A DNA stretch of 64,000 bases, taken from NCBI RefSeq assembly GCF_012927085.1, contig NZ_JABBFX010000003.1, positions 1,054,001-1,118,000 of the forward strand, read 5' to 3'. This document shows positions 8,351 to 15,673 of the stretch, one piece after another (the stretch's first letter is position 1; every line of letters begins with the position of its first letter). The notes below the pieces were generated by a model. It saw only the letters and a list, made by a program, of their open reading frames with translations, was not told the origin of the DNA and made no database searches. The translations under genes and the position numbers were made by a program. The stretch is from Ramlibacter agri (GTDB taxonomy: Bacteria; Pseudomonadota; Gammaproteobacteria; Burkholderiales; Burkholderiaceae_C).

Positions 8351-8391
8351 GGCGCCCCCTTGAGGGGGAAGCGCCGAAGGCGCTTCGGGGG
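8351..8391. repeat. Composite palindromic intergenic repeat (REP-like)
   Basis: Two adjacent hairpins fill the only sizeable gap inside the operon. The first is CCCCCT/AGGGGG with a TG loop (8355-8368). The second is AAGCGCC/GGCGCTT around GAA (8369-8385), followed by a G-rich tail. I recognise this kind of double palindrome from other Comamonadaceae intergenic regions, but cannot search for copies. It may attenuate expression between the transport and enzyme halves of the operon. Confidence 0.6.
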
Positions 8392-8400
8392 TGGGCCATA

Positions 8401-9183
8401 TCAATCACGGGAGAGCTCGCTTGCGTGCCAGGAGCCGAGGGCGATCTTCGACAGCCACGCCATCAGCACGAACAGGCCGACGCCGGTGAGCGAAATCAGC
8501 AGCAGGGCCGCGAACATGCGCGGGATGTTCAGCTGGTAGCCGGCAAAGAGGATCTGGTAGGCCAGGCCGGTGCTGGTGCCGCCGGTGCCGGCCACGAACT
8601 CCGCCACCACGGCGCCGATCAGCGCCAGGCCGCTGGAGATGCGCAGCCCGCCGAAGAAGTAGGGCAGCGCGCTCGGGATCCGCAGGCGCAGCAGGGTCTG
8701 CGCGCGGCTGGCCCGGTTCATGGCGAAGTAGCTTTGCAGGTCAGGGTCGATGCTGCGCAGCCCCAAGGTGGTGTTGCTGATGATGGGGAACAGCGCCACC
8801 AGGGTCGCGCAGATCACCAGCGAGGCCGTCGGGTTCTTGACCCAGATGATGATCAGCGGCGCCACCGCCACGATGGGCGTTACCTGCAGCAGCACGGCGT
8901 AGGGGAACAGCGCGGTCTCCACCTGCCGGCTCTGCACGAACAGGAAGGAGACCAGCACGCCCACCACCACCGCGGTCAGGAAGGACAGCAGCGTGATCTT
9001 CAGCGTGAACAGCAGCGACAGGCCCAGCGGCTGCCAGTCGGTCACCAGCGTCTGCAGCATCAGGATGGGCGAGGGCACCAGGTAGGGCGGCAGCTTGAAG
9101 CCGGTGACGAGGCCCTGCCAGACCGTCAGCAGGATGACGGCGACGATGGCCGGATAGAGCACCTTGGCGGTATGCGGCTTCAT
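8401..9183 (-). CDS. ABC transporter permease (SsuC/TauC/ThiX-like)
   Basis: The 260-residue membrane protein has about six hydrophobic segments and the BPD_transp_1 domain. The EAA loop region reads RASRAQTLLRLRIPSALPYFFGGLRIS, ending in the usual ALPYFFxGL motif. It is the permease of the NMT1/THI5-type importer. The start ATG 9183 overlaps the stop of the ATPase gene (ATGA). The longer frame extending to 9426 is the ATPase gene read in a wrong frame. Confidence 0.9.
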   Translation of the reverse strand: MKPHTAKVLYPAIVAVILLTVWQGLVTGFKLPPYLVPSPILMLQTLVTDWQPLGLSLLFTLKITLLSFLTAVVVGVLVSFLFVQSRQVETALFPYAVLLQVTPIVAVAPLIIIWVKNPTASLVICATLVALFPIISNTTLGLRSIDPDLQSYFAMNRASRAQTLLRLRIPSALPYFFGGLRISSGLALIGAVVAEFVAGTGGTSTGLAYQILFAGYQLNIPRMFAALLLISLTGVGLFVLMAWLSKIALGSWHASELSRD

Positions 9184-9998
9184 GACAGCGCCTCCTCGTC
9201 GTTCTCCTGGCTGGCGCGCAGCAGGCTGTCCTGCAAATGCTTGGCGTACTGCGCGAAGCGCGGCGTCACCATGAAGTCCGGCGTGCGCGGGTAGGGCTCG
9301 TCGATGGTCACCTGCTCCACGATGCGTCCCGGCCGCGCGGCCATCATCACCACCTTGTTCGACAGGTACACCGCCTCGTGGATCGAGTGCGTCACGAAGA
9401 TCACCGTCAGCTTCTTGCTGCGCCACAGCTCCAGCAGGTCGCTATCGAGCTTGTGGCGGGTGATCTCGTCCAGCGCGCCGAAGGGCTCGTCCATCAGCAG
9501 CAGCTGCGGCTGCACCACCAGGCTGCGGGCGATGGACACCCGCATCTGCATGCCGCCCGACAGGTTGCGCGGCAAGGCCTTGGCGAACTTCGCCAGGCCC
9601 ACCAGCGCCAGCGCGTCGGCGACGCGCGGCGCCGCTTCGGCGCGCGGCACGCCGGCCAGGTCCAGCGGCAGCCGCACGTTGCTTTCCACGCTGGCCCAGG
9701 GCATCAGCGTGGGCGCCTGGAAGACGAAAGCCATCTTCTTGCCGGCTTCCTCCAGTTGCGCCACGGGCTTGCGCCACAGCAGCAGGCGGCCGTCGGTGGG
9801 CTCCAGCAGGCCGGCCACCATCTTCAGCAAGGTGCTCTTGCCGCAGCCCGAGGGACCGAGCAGCGTGATGAACTCGCCTTCCTGGATGGCCAGGTCCACC
9901 GGCTGCAGGGCGACGGTGCCATTGGGGTAGGTCTTGTGCGCCGACAGAACCTCCACCGCGGGTGGAGATTCGACCAGCACGGAAGGGGGTTCGCGCAT
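9180..9998 (-). CDS. ABC transporter ATP-binding protein (SsuB/TauB-like)
   Basis: The 272-residue ATPase of the importer has Walker A GPSGCGKST at about 48-56, Q-loop VFQAPTLMPW, signature LSGGMQMRVSIAR, Walker B LLLMDEPFGALD and H-loop FVTHSIHEA. The WASVxSNVRLPL spacing is typical of the taurine/nitrate/pyrimidine-precursor ATPases. The start is ATG 9998, which shares one base with the stop of the upstream binding-protein gene; a GTG one codon earlier is an alternative. Confidence 0.93.
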   Translation of the reverse strand: MREPPSVLVESPPAVEVLSAHKTYPNGTVALQPVDLAIQEGEFITLLGPSGCGKSTLLKMVAGLLEPTDGRLLLWRKPVAQLEEAGKKMAFVFQAPTLMPWASVESNVRLPLDLAGVPRAEAAPRVADALALVGLAKFAKALPRNLSGGMQMRVSIARSLVVQPQLLLMDEPFGALDEITRHKLDSDLLELWRSKKLTVIFVTHSIHEAVYLSNKVVMMAARPGRIVEQVTIDEPYPRTPDFMVTPRFAQYAKHLQDSLLRASQENDEEALS

Positions 9999-10978
9999 CA
10001 CGGCAGCACCTTGGCGTCGCGGGCAAAGGAGAAGTCGTAGGCGTCGGCGGTCGACACCTTGCCCGGCTCGATCAGCTTGTTATCGAGCAGGAACTTGAAG
10101 TTGGCGGCGACGCGCTTGTCGTCCATCGTGCCGAGGCCCGCCTTGGCGGCTTCGCCGCTGCTGACGATGCCCATCTCCTTGAGCTTCTGCACGCTGTACG
10201 CGAGCTGCTCGTCGGTCATGTTCGGGTTGTCCTTCTTGATCAGCGCGTTGGCGGGCGCCGGGTCGGCCAGGTAGCTCTTCCAGCCTTCCATCGTCGCCTT
10301 CACGAAGGAAGCGACGGCGGCCTTGCGCTGCTTCACCGTGGTGTCCATGCAGGTGATGGTGGTGGCGTAGGAGGTCCAGCCCTGGTCGGCGAACAGGTGC
10401 GCCTTCGCCTTGACGCCGGCCTTCTGGATGGCGAAGGGCTCGCTCGTGAGGTAGCCCTGCTGCACGGCGTTCTTGTCCGCCACGAAGGGCTGGATGTTGA
10501 AGGTGTAGGGGCGCGTCTGGGCGTCGGTGAAACCGTACTTCTGCTTCAGCCACAGCCAGTAGCCGCGCTGCGCGGTCGGCGCGATGAGGATGGTCTTGTC
10601 CTTCATCTGCTCGAAGCCGGCGACGTCGTCGTGCGAGATCAGGACCTGCGGGTCCTTCTGGAACACCGCGGCGACGGTGGTGACGGGCAGGCCGCCGGCG
10701 CGGGTGATGACGGCCTGCATGTCGCTGCTGCCCATGACGCAGTCGGTCTGGCCGGCGGCCATCAGCTGGTAGATGTTGACCTGCGGGCCGCCCATCTTGA
10801 TGGTGACGTCCAGGCCGTACTTCTTGTAGATGCCGGTGGCCACCGCCTGGTAGAAGCCGCCGTGTTCGGCCTGCGCGTACCAGTTGGTCATGTACGTGAA
10901 CTTCTCTTCGGCGTGGGCGCCGGCGCAGAGGGCCAGCGTGGCGGCGGCGAACAGGGTGCGGGAGAACAGGTTCTTCAT
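9998..10978 (-). CDS. ABC importer binding protein, NMT1/THI5 type (copy 2)
   Basis: The 326-residue periplasmic protein has a clear signal peptide (MKNLFSRTLFAAATLALCAG) and mature start EEKFTYMTNWYAQAEHGGFY. It is paralogous to the protein at 5443-6393. It sits immediately before the ATPase and permease genes, so it is the primary binding protein of this importer. Two receptors for one translocator would broaden the ligand range, for example parent compound and partly degraded product. Confidence 0.9.
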   Translation of the reverse strand: MKNLFSRTLFAAATLALCAGAHAEEKFTYMTNWYAQAEHGGFYQAVATGIYKKYGLDVTIKMGGPQVNIYQLMAAGQTDCVMGSSDMQAVITRAGGLPVTTVAAVFQKDPQVLISHDDVAGFEQMKDKTILIAPTAQRGYWLWLKQKYGFTDAQTRPYTFNIQPFVADKNAVQQGYLTSEPFAIQKAGVKAKAHLFADQGWTSYATTITCMDTTVKQRKAAVASFVKATMEGWKSYLADPAPANALIKKDNPNMTDEQLAYSVQKLKEMGIVSSGEAAKAGLGTMDDKRVAANFKFLLDNKLIEPGKVSTADAYDFSFARDAKVLP

Positions 10979-11028
10979 GGCTACCTCGAATGGAATGGGT
11001 GGGAGGGCTGTTGCAAGTTGCGCGCCGG

Positions 11029-11886
11029 TCAGTGGGTGCCGCTTTCGATGTGCCCGCGCTGGTGCCCGTGGCCCCAGGAAGCGACATCGCGCACCACCCA
11101 CTGCATGCGGTACAGGTCGGTGATGGCCTGCACCCAGCTGTCGGAGAGCGTGTCCAGGATTTCCTTGCCTTGTTCCGGCGTGGCGCCGAACGGGTCGCCG
11201 ATGACGCCGCTGGGGCCGAAGTCGCGCGCCGTCCAGGCGCAGGCGGGGCGGCCGTCCTGCGACAGCAGCTTGCTGGGGAACACCGGCGGGAAGTTCTTCA
11301 CCGCGCGCTCCATGTGCACCGTTTCGGGGGCCAGCGCCATCATCAGCGCCGTTTCGGAGTGGCCGGCGTGCATGGCCAGCTTCTTCTCCTGCTCGCTCAC
11401 GTACTTGCCGCTGGCATTGGGCAGGCGCGAGACGTGGAAGGGCACGATGACGAAGTCGCCGTGGCGGATGCGCAGCTCGCGCGCCGCCATCTCCAGCACC
11501 TGCGGCTGGCCGCCGTGGCCGTTGGGGAGCAGCAGCTTGCGAAAGCCGGCGCGATACACCGACTCGCCGATCTCCTGCACCACGTTCAGCAGCGTGGTCC
11601 CGGTCAGGGTCATGGTGCCGGGGAAGTGCAGGTGCTCGTCGCTCTTGCCGTAGGTGATGGGCGCCATGCCGAAGGCGCGCACGTCGGCGGGCAGCTTCTC
11701 CAGCGCCTTGCCGATCACGCCGGCGGAAATGACGCTGTCGACCGCGCAGGGCAGGTGCGGGCCGTGCTGCTCGATGGCGCCGACCGGCAGCACGATGACC
11801 GTGTTCTCGCGGTCGGGCAGCGCGTTGATCTCCGTCCAGCTCAGGTAAGGCAGGAAGCGGTGCGGGGGGATGTAGCCGTGCATCAT
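11029..11886 (-). CDS. Creatininase-family amidohydrolase
   Basis: The 285-residue protein is of the creatinine amidohydrolase fold. The metal-binding motif IEQHGPHLP is at about 38-46 (Glu, His), with Asp in CAVDSVIS, the glycine-rich NGHGGQ, and a second acidic/His site HAGHSET. Family members hydrolyse cyclic amides, N-formyl groups or peptide-like bonds; mycofactocin and riboflavin/F420 pathway enzymes also belong here. In this operon it is a plausible ring-opening hydrolase. Two consecutive ATG codons start the gene; the upstream one is used here. Confidence 0.88.
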   Translation of the reverse strand: MMHGYIPPHRFLPYLSWTEINALPDRENTVIVLPVGAIEQHGPHLPCAVDSVISAGVIGKALEKLPADVRAFGMAPITYGKSDEHLHFPGTMTLTGTTLLNVVQEIGESVYRAGFRKLLLPNGHGGQPQVLEMAARELRIRHGDFVIVPFHVSRLPNASGKYVSEQEKKLAMHAGHSETALMMALAPETVHMERAVKNFPPVFPSKLLSQDGRPACAWTARDFGPSGVIGDPFGATPEQGKEILDTLSDSWVQAITDLYRMQWVVRDVASWGHGHQRGHIESGTH

Positions 11887-11904
11887 GGTTTGCGGTCCTC
11901 TGTC

Positions 11905-12492
11905 TCAGGCAAAGCGGGCCATCGCCTCGGCCACGCGGCGCTTGAATTGCGCGAGGCGCGGCTCGGTGGCGACGTTCATGTGGTAGTACGCGTGGTAGTC
12001 GGCGCGGGCGCGGTTGCCGGTGAGGCGGCGCAGGTAGCGCGTGACCATCTTGCGCGGCGGGTCGCCCATGTACCAGGCCATCCAGCGCGGCCGGCCGTAG
12101 GTGACCACGGCCGAGATGCGCTTGATGTGCGTGAGCATGGGCTTGACGTCGGCGGGGTCGCTGATGTCGAAGGCCACGCCGGGCATGAAGAGGCGGTCGA
12201 AGAAGCCTTTCAGCATGGCCGGCAGGCCGAAGCACCAGGTGGGAAAGCAGAAGACCAGGGCTTCGGCGCGTTGCAGGCGGATCACGTACTCCTGCATGGG
12301 CGCGCGGTTGCGGGGCACGTCGTGGTAGCCCAGCCGCTCCGTGCGCGACATCACCGGGTTGAAGCCTTCGGCGTAAAGGTCGCAGTCGTCGACCTCGTGG
12401 CCGGCGGCGCGCAGGTTGCGCAGCACTTCCTGGTGCAGCGCCGAGCCGAAGCTGGTTTCGACCGGGTGGCAGTAGACGACGAGGACGCGCAT
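11905..12492 (-). CDS. NAD(P)H-dependent flavin oxidoreductase (Flavodoxin_2 fold)
   Basis: The 195-residue protein is of the NQO1/KefF/MdaB type. It starts MRVLVVYCHPVETSFGSAL, the FMN/FAD-binding loop, has the FCFPTWCFGLPAMLKGFFDR motif near 80-100 and ends with a helical tail. It would reduce flavin or quinone with NAD(P)H and might feed electrons to the Rieske oxygenases, which otherwise lack a partner in the operon. It is the first gene after the operator, so its promoter probably drives everything down to 1960. Confidence 0.85.
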   Translation of the reverse strand: MRVLVVYCHPVETSFGSALHQEVLRNLRAAGHEVDDCDLYAEGFNPVMSRTERLGYHDVPRNRAPMQEYVIRLQRAEALVFCFPTWCFGLPAMLKGFFDRLFMPGVAFDISDPADVKPMLTHIKRISAVVTYGRPRWMAWYMGDPPRKMVTRYLRRLTGNRARADYHAYYHMNVATEPRLAQFKRRVAEAMARFA

Positions 12493-12564
12493 GGTGCGGT
12501 TGTCCTCAGGCGTGCACCGCTTTGGCGCGGCGGGAGTCGTTGGCGGCAGTTTGGTGCTTCATCC

Positions 12565-12591
12565 TGACCAATCAATTTGATCGATTGGTCA
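12565..12591. promoter_or_regulatory. Inverted-repeat operator of the catabolic operon
   Basis: TGACCAATC and its perfect reverse complement GATTGGTCA flank a 9-nt spacer in the gap between the TetR gene and the operon. On the minus strand the right arm contains TTGACC, a possible -35 element, so a bound repressor would block the operon promoter. The half-site TTGACCA/TGGTCAA is the same as in the E. coli RutR box as I remember it, but the arms are further apart here. Confidence 0.7.
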
Positions 12592-12621
12592 AGTTCAGCA
12601 AGGGGCATGCCAGCCCCGGGG

Positions 12622-13263
12622 TTATTCGATGCCGCAGCCCCGCAGCACGAAGGCCGTCAGCTCTTCCACCAGTGCGTCCGGCGCCGGCGTCCAGCCGGGC
12701 TGCCGGGGTTGCCGCAGCTGCTGCACCTGCAGCGCCGAATCGGCATAGAACTGGGTCATGGCCCAGATGGAGAACAGCAAGGTGTGGGCGTCCACCGGCT
12801 GCATCAGGCCGCGGGCGATCCAGCCGTTGATGGCGTCCACCTTGTTACGCGTGCGCAGCTGCGCGTCGGGCCAGAACTTTTGCAGGTAAGGGCCGCCATC
12901 GAGCACCTCGCGGGTGAAGATGCGCGAGATCTCCGGCTTGTCGAACGCGAGCCGCACCTTGGCGCGGACGTAGTCGCCCAGGACCCGGCCGGGGTCGGTG
13001 GAGCCGGCATCGAACATGTCGCGCCAGTCCGCCACCACCGACATCAGGAGCTCCTCGTAGAGTTCCTCCTTGCCGCGGATGTAGTAGTGCAGCTGCGGCT
13101 TGGTGAGGCCGGCCCGCTCGGCGATGGCCTGGGTGGAGGTGCCGCTCAGGCCTTTCTCGCTGAACTCCGCGATGGCCGCCGCGCGGATGGCCGCCAGTAC
13201 GCGTTCGCGGTTCTGGCGCGGGTTGCGGGGGGCAACAGCTTCGGCCTGCTTCATGGGGCGCAT
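12622..13263 (-). CDS. TetR-family regulator, RutR (YcdC)-like
   Basis: The 213-residue protein has an N-terminal helix-turn-helix at about 38-60 (GTSTQAIAERAGLTKPQLHYYI). Its C-terminal ligand domain has the features of the YcdC/RutR group (FTREVLDGGPYL and IWAMTQFYADSALQ). RutR of E. coli senses uracil or thymine and controls pyrimidine catabolism. This one lies just upstream of, and in the same direction as, the catabolic operon, with the inverted repeat in between, so it most likely represses it until a ring compound binds. It begins only 22 nt after the permease gene at 13286. Confidence 0.88.
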   Translation of the reverse strand: MRPMKQAEAVAPRNPRQNRERVLAAIRAAAIAEFSEKGLSGTSTQAIAERAGLTKPQLHYYIRGKEELYEELLMSVVADWRDMFDAGSTDPGRVLGDYVRAKVRLAFDKPEISRIFTREVLDGGPYLQKFWPDAQLRTRNKVDAINGWIARGLMQPVDAHTLLFSIWAMTQFYADSALQVQQLRQPRQPGWTPAPDALVEELTAFVLRGCGIE

Positions 13264-13285
13264 GCTAGCAGCCGCGCCGGCACGC

Positions 13286-14374
13286 TTATTTGCCCGGCGT
13301 CACGGATTGCTGCTGCCGCACGCTGGCCAGCATCTCCCAGCTGACCAGGAACACCGCCGCGATCACGGGCCCGATGACGAAGCCATTGAGGCCGAACACC
13401 ACGATGCCGCCCAAGGTGGCGACCAGCACCAGGTAGTCCGGCATGCGGGTGTCCTTGCCGACCAGGATGGGGCGCAGCACGTTGTCGACCAGGCCGATGA
13501 CGATGCCGCCCCAGACGATGAGGCCCACGCCTTTGACGATCTCGCCGGTGAAGAGATAGAACAGCGCCACCGGTCCCCACACCAGCGCCGCGCCCACGGC
13601 CGGCAGCAGGGACAGCAGCGCCATCATCGCGCCCCACAGCACGGCCCCCGGCAGCCCGAGGACCCAGAAGGCCAGCGCGCCCAGGACGCCCTGCACCAGC
13701 GCGACGGCGATGTTGCCCTTGACGGTGGCGCGCACGACGATGGCGAACTGCTGCAGCAGCCGGCGCGTGTGCTGCGCGTCCAGCGGGATCGCGCGCGCGA
13801 TGCTCTGCGACAGGCGCTCGCCGTCGCGGAACAGGAAGAACAGCACGTAGAGCATCAGGAAGAAGCCGACCACGAAGTTCATCGTCACCTGGCCGATGCC
13901 GACCACGCGCGAGGTCACCTCCTGCGTGCTGTTGCCCAGCGTCGCCATCACCTTTTCCTGCAGCAGGCCGAGGTCGCCCATGCCGAAGCGCAGCAGGACG
14001 GCCTGCAGCCACCGCGGCAGCGCGTGCACCATGCGCTGGTAGTAGGCGCCGATCTCGATCTGGCCGGTGCGCAGCTTCTCGACCAGCACCGAGGCTTCCT
14101 GCGTGATGTTGGCCGCGATCATGGCCAGCGGCAGGATCACGATGATGAGGATCACCGTCAGCGACGCGGCCGCCGCCATGTTCTGCTTGCCGTGGCTGCC
14201 CTGCAGGAAGCGCTGGTGCAGCGGCCAGAACACGATGGCGATGAAGACCGACCAGCAGACGGCGCCGAAGAAGGGCCAGATGATCAGCGCGAACAGCACG
14301 GTGGCGATGCACACCAGCGCGAGCAGCGACTTGAACTCCAGCTCCGGCGTGCGGAGCGGGTTGGGAGAGGGCAT
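13286..14374 (-). CDS. AI-2E transporter family (PerM/TqsA-like) membrane protein
   Basis: The 362-residue integral membrane protein has paired hydrophobic segments at the N-terminus (about 15-50), one near 70-90, and a cluster in the C-terminal half. The conserved GxIVIGLVDNVLRPILVG block near 300 and the PDYLVLVATLGGI segment define the AI-2E/UPF0118 family. Proposed roles range from signal or ion export to general permease; no specific substrate can be assigned. Its start region abuts the terminator of the liv operon, so its promoter must overlap that sequence. Confidence 0.88.
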   Translation of the reverse strand: MPSPNPLRTPELEFKSLLALVCIATVLFALIIWPFFGAVCWSVFIAIVFWPLHQRFLQGSHGKQNMAAAASLTVILIIVILPLAMIAANITQEASVLVEKLRTGQIEIGAYYQRMVHALPRWLQAVLLRFGMGDLGLLQEKVMATLGNSTQEVTSRVVGIGQVTMNFVVGFFLMLYVLFFLFRDGERLSQSIARAIPLDAQHTRRLLQQFAIVVRATVKGNIAVALVQGVLGALAFWVLGLPGAVLWGAMMALLSLLPAVGAALVWGPVALFYLFTGEIVKGVGLIVWGGIVIGLVDNVLRPILVGKDTRMPDYLVLVATLGGIVVFGLNGFVIGPVIAAVFLVSWEMLASVRQQQSVTPGK

Positions 14375-14391
14375 CCACCAAGCCTACCAAC

Positions 14392-14415
14392 AAAAAGGCC
14401 GCCCATGGGGCGGCC
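14392..14415 (-). terminator. Rho-independent terminator of the liv operon
   Basis: On the minus strand an 8-bp perfect stem GGCCGCCC/GGGCGGCC with a 3-nt loop is followed directly by TTTTT. It lies about 20 nt after the stop of the binding-protein gene at 14434. Confidence 0.9.
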
Positions 14416-14433
14416 AGCGGTGCATGCCGGTGC

Positions 14434-15603
14434 CTACGGCTTCACGTAATCGCTGACCACTTTCCAGCGGCCGTCCTGGATCTGCGAGAGGCGGGACGCA
14501 TCGTTGCCAAGCCGCTTCTTGGCGCTGAAGGTCATCTCCGGGCTGCCGAACATGTCGGGCGGGAAGGTCATGCTGTCCATGGCCTGGATGAAGCTGTCGG
14601 TGTTGAGGCCGGCCCCGGCCTTGCGCGCGGCGGCGGCGAAGCAGTCGATGACCTCGTAGCCGTAGACGGAGAACACCGCCGGGTCGTCGCCGAACCTGGT
14701 CTTGTACTTGTTGGCCCAGAAGCGGATGGCCTGCGAGGCTTCGTCCAGGTAGGGCTGCTGCGCGGTGTGGGTGGCGTAGAAGCCGTCCATGGCCTTGCCG
14801 CCCAGCTTGTGGATCAACTCGGTGTAGGCGGCGCTGGAGCCGATGAAGGCGGGGCTGTAGCCGGTCTTGCGCGCCTCGCCGATGGCGCCGATGGTCTCGC
14901 GGATGATCGTGCCCAGCACCACCACCTCGCAACCCGAGGCCTTGAGCTTGGCGACCTGCGAGGAGAAGTCGGTGGCGCCGCGCTTGTAGGTGGTCTTCTC
15001 GGTCAGCTCCATGCCGGCGGCCTTGAGGCCGGCCTCGGCGCCGCGCATCACTTCGAGCCCGAACTCGTCGTCCTGGTACAGCGTGCAGACCTTCCTGGCG
15101 CCCTTGTCCTTGGCCAGCTTGGGAACGGCGATGCGCATCTGGTCGTAGTAGGTGGCGGCGAAGGAGTACTTCAGCCGGTGCAGCGGCTCGTACATCTCGC
15201 GCGCGGCGGTGAGCGGGAAGAAGTTGATGACGTTCTTCTCGAACTGCACCGGCATGGCCGCCATGTTCTGCGCCGTGCCGATGTGGCCGACCATCGCGAA
15301 GATCTTGTCCTGGTTCACCAGCTTCTGCGCCGCCAGCACCGCCTTCTTGGGGTCGTAGCCGGAGTCCTCGACCAGCAGCCTGAGCTTGCGGCCGTTGATG
15401 CCGCCCTGCTCGTTGATCTCGTCCACCCGCAGCTGCATGCCTTGCTTCAGCTGCTTGCCGAAACCGGCGATGGGCCCCGACAGGTCCTGGATGGAGCCGA
15501 GGACGATCTCGTCCTTCGTCACCCCCTGGTTCGAGTTCTGGGCGGCGGCGCTGCCCGCCGCGAGGGCGAGGGCAGCCAGGACGGCGGCGCGAGACAACTT
15601 CAT
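14434..15603 (-). CDS. Branched-chain-amino-acid-type ABC binding protein (Peripla_BP_6)
   Basis: The 389-residue periplasmic protein has signal peptide MKLSRAAVLAALALAAGSAAAQ. The mature part starts with the LivJ-type block EIVLGSIQDLSGPIAGFGKQ, followed by GGINGRKLRLLVEDSGYDPKKA. A good ribosome site (AAGGAG) precedes the ATG. It is the last gene of the liv operon, after an acyl-CoA synthetase gene. This combination is common for importers of aromatic or fatty acids rather than Leu/Ile/Val, so the ligand may be a carboxylic acid that the ligase then activates. Confidence 0.9.
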   Translation of the reverse strand: MKLSRAAVLAALALAAGSAAAQNSNQGVTKDEIVLGSIQDLSGPIAGFGKQLKQGMQLRVDEINEQGGINGRKLRLLVEDSGYDPKKAVLAAQKLVNQDKIFAMVGHIGTAQNMAAMPVQFEKNVINFFPLTAAREMYEPLHRLKYSFAATYYDQMRIAVPKLAKDKGARKVCTLYQDDEFGLEVMRGAEAGLKAAGMELTEKTTYKRGATDFSSQVAKLKASGCEVVVLGTIIRETIGAIGEARKTGYSPAFIGSSAAYTELIHKLGGKAMDGFYATHTAQQPYLDEASQAIRFWANKYKTRFGDDPAVFSVYGYEVIDCFAAAARKAGAGLNTDSFIQAMDSMTFPPDMFGSPEMTFSAKKRLGNDASRLSQIQDGRWKVVSDYVKP

Positions 15604-15673
15604 GGCGGTCTCCTTGCAGGATGGCCTGAGTTGGGGGGATTCTTGCCGGGGTGCCGCCCGGCTCCATGCGTGT

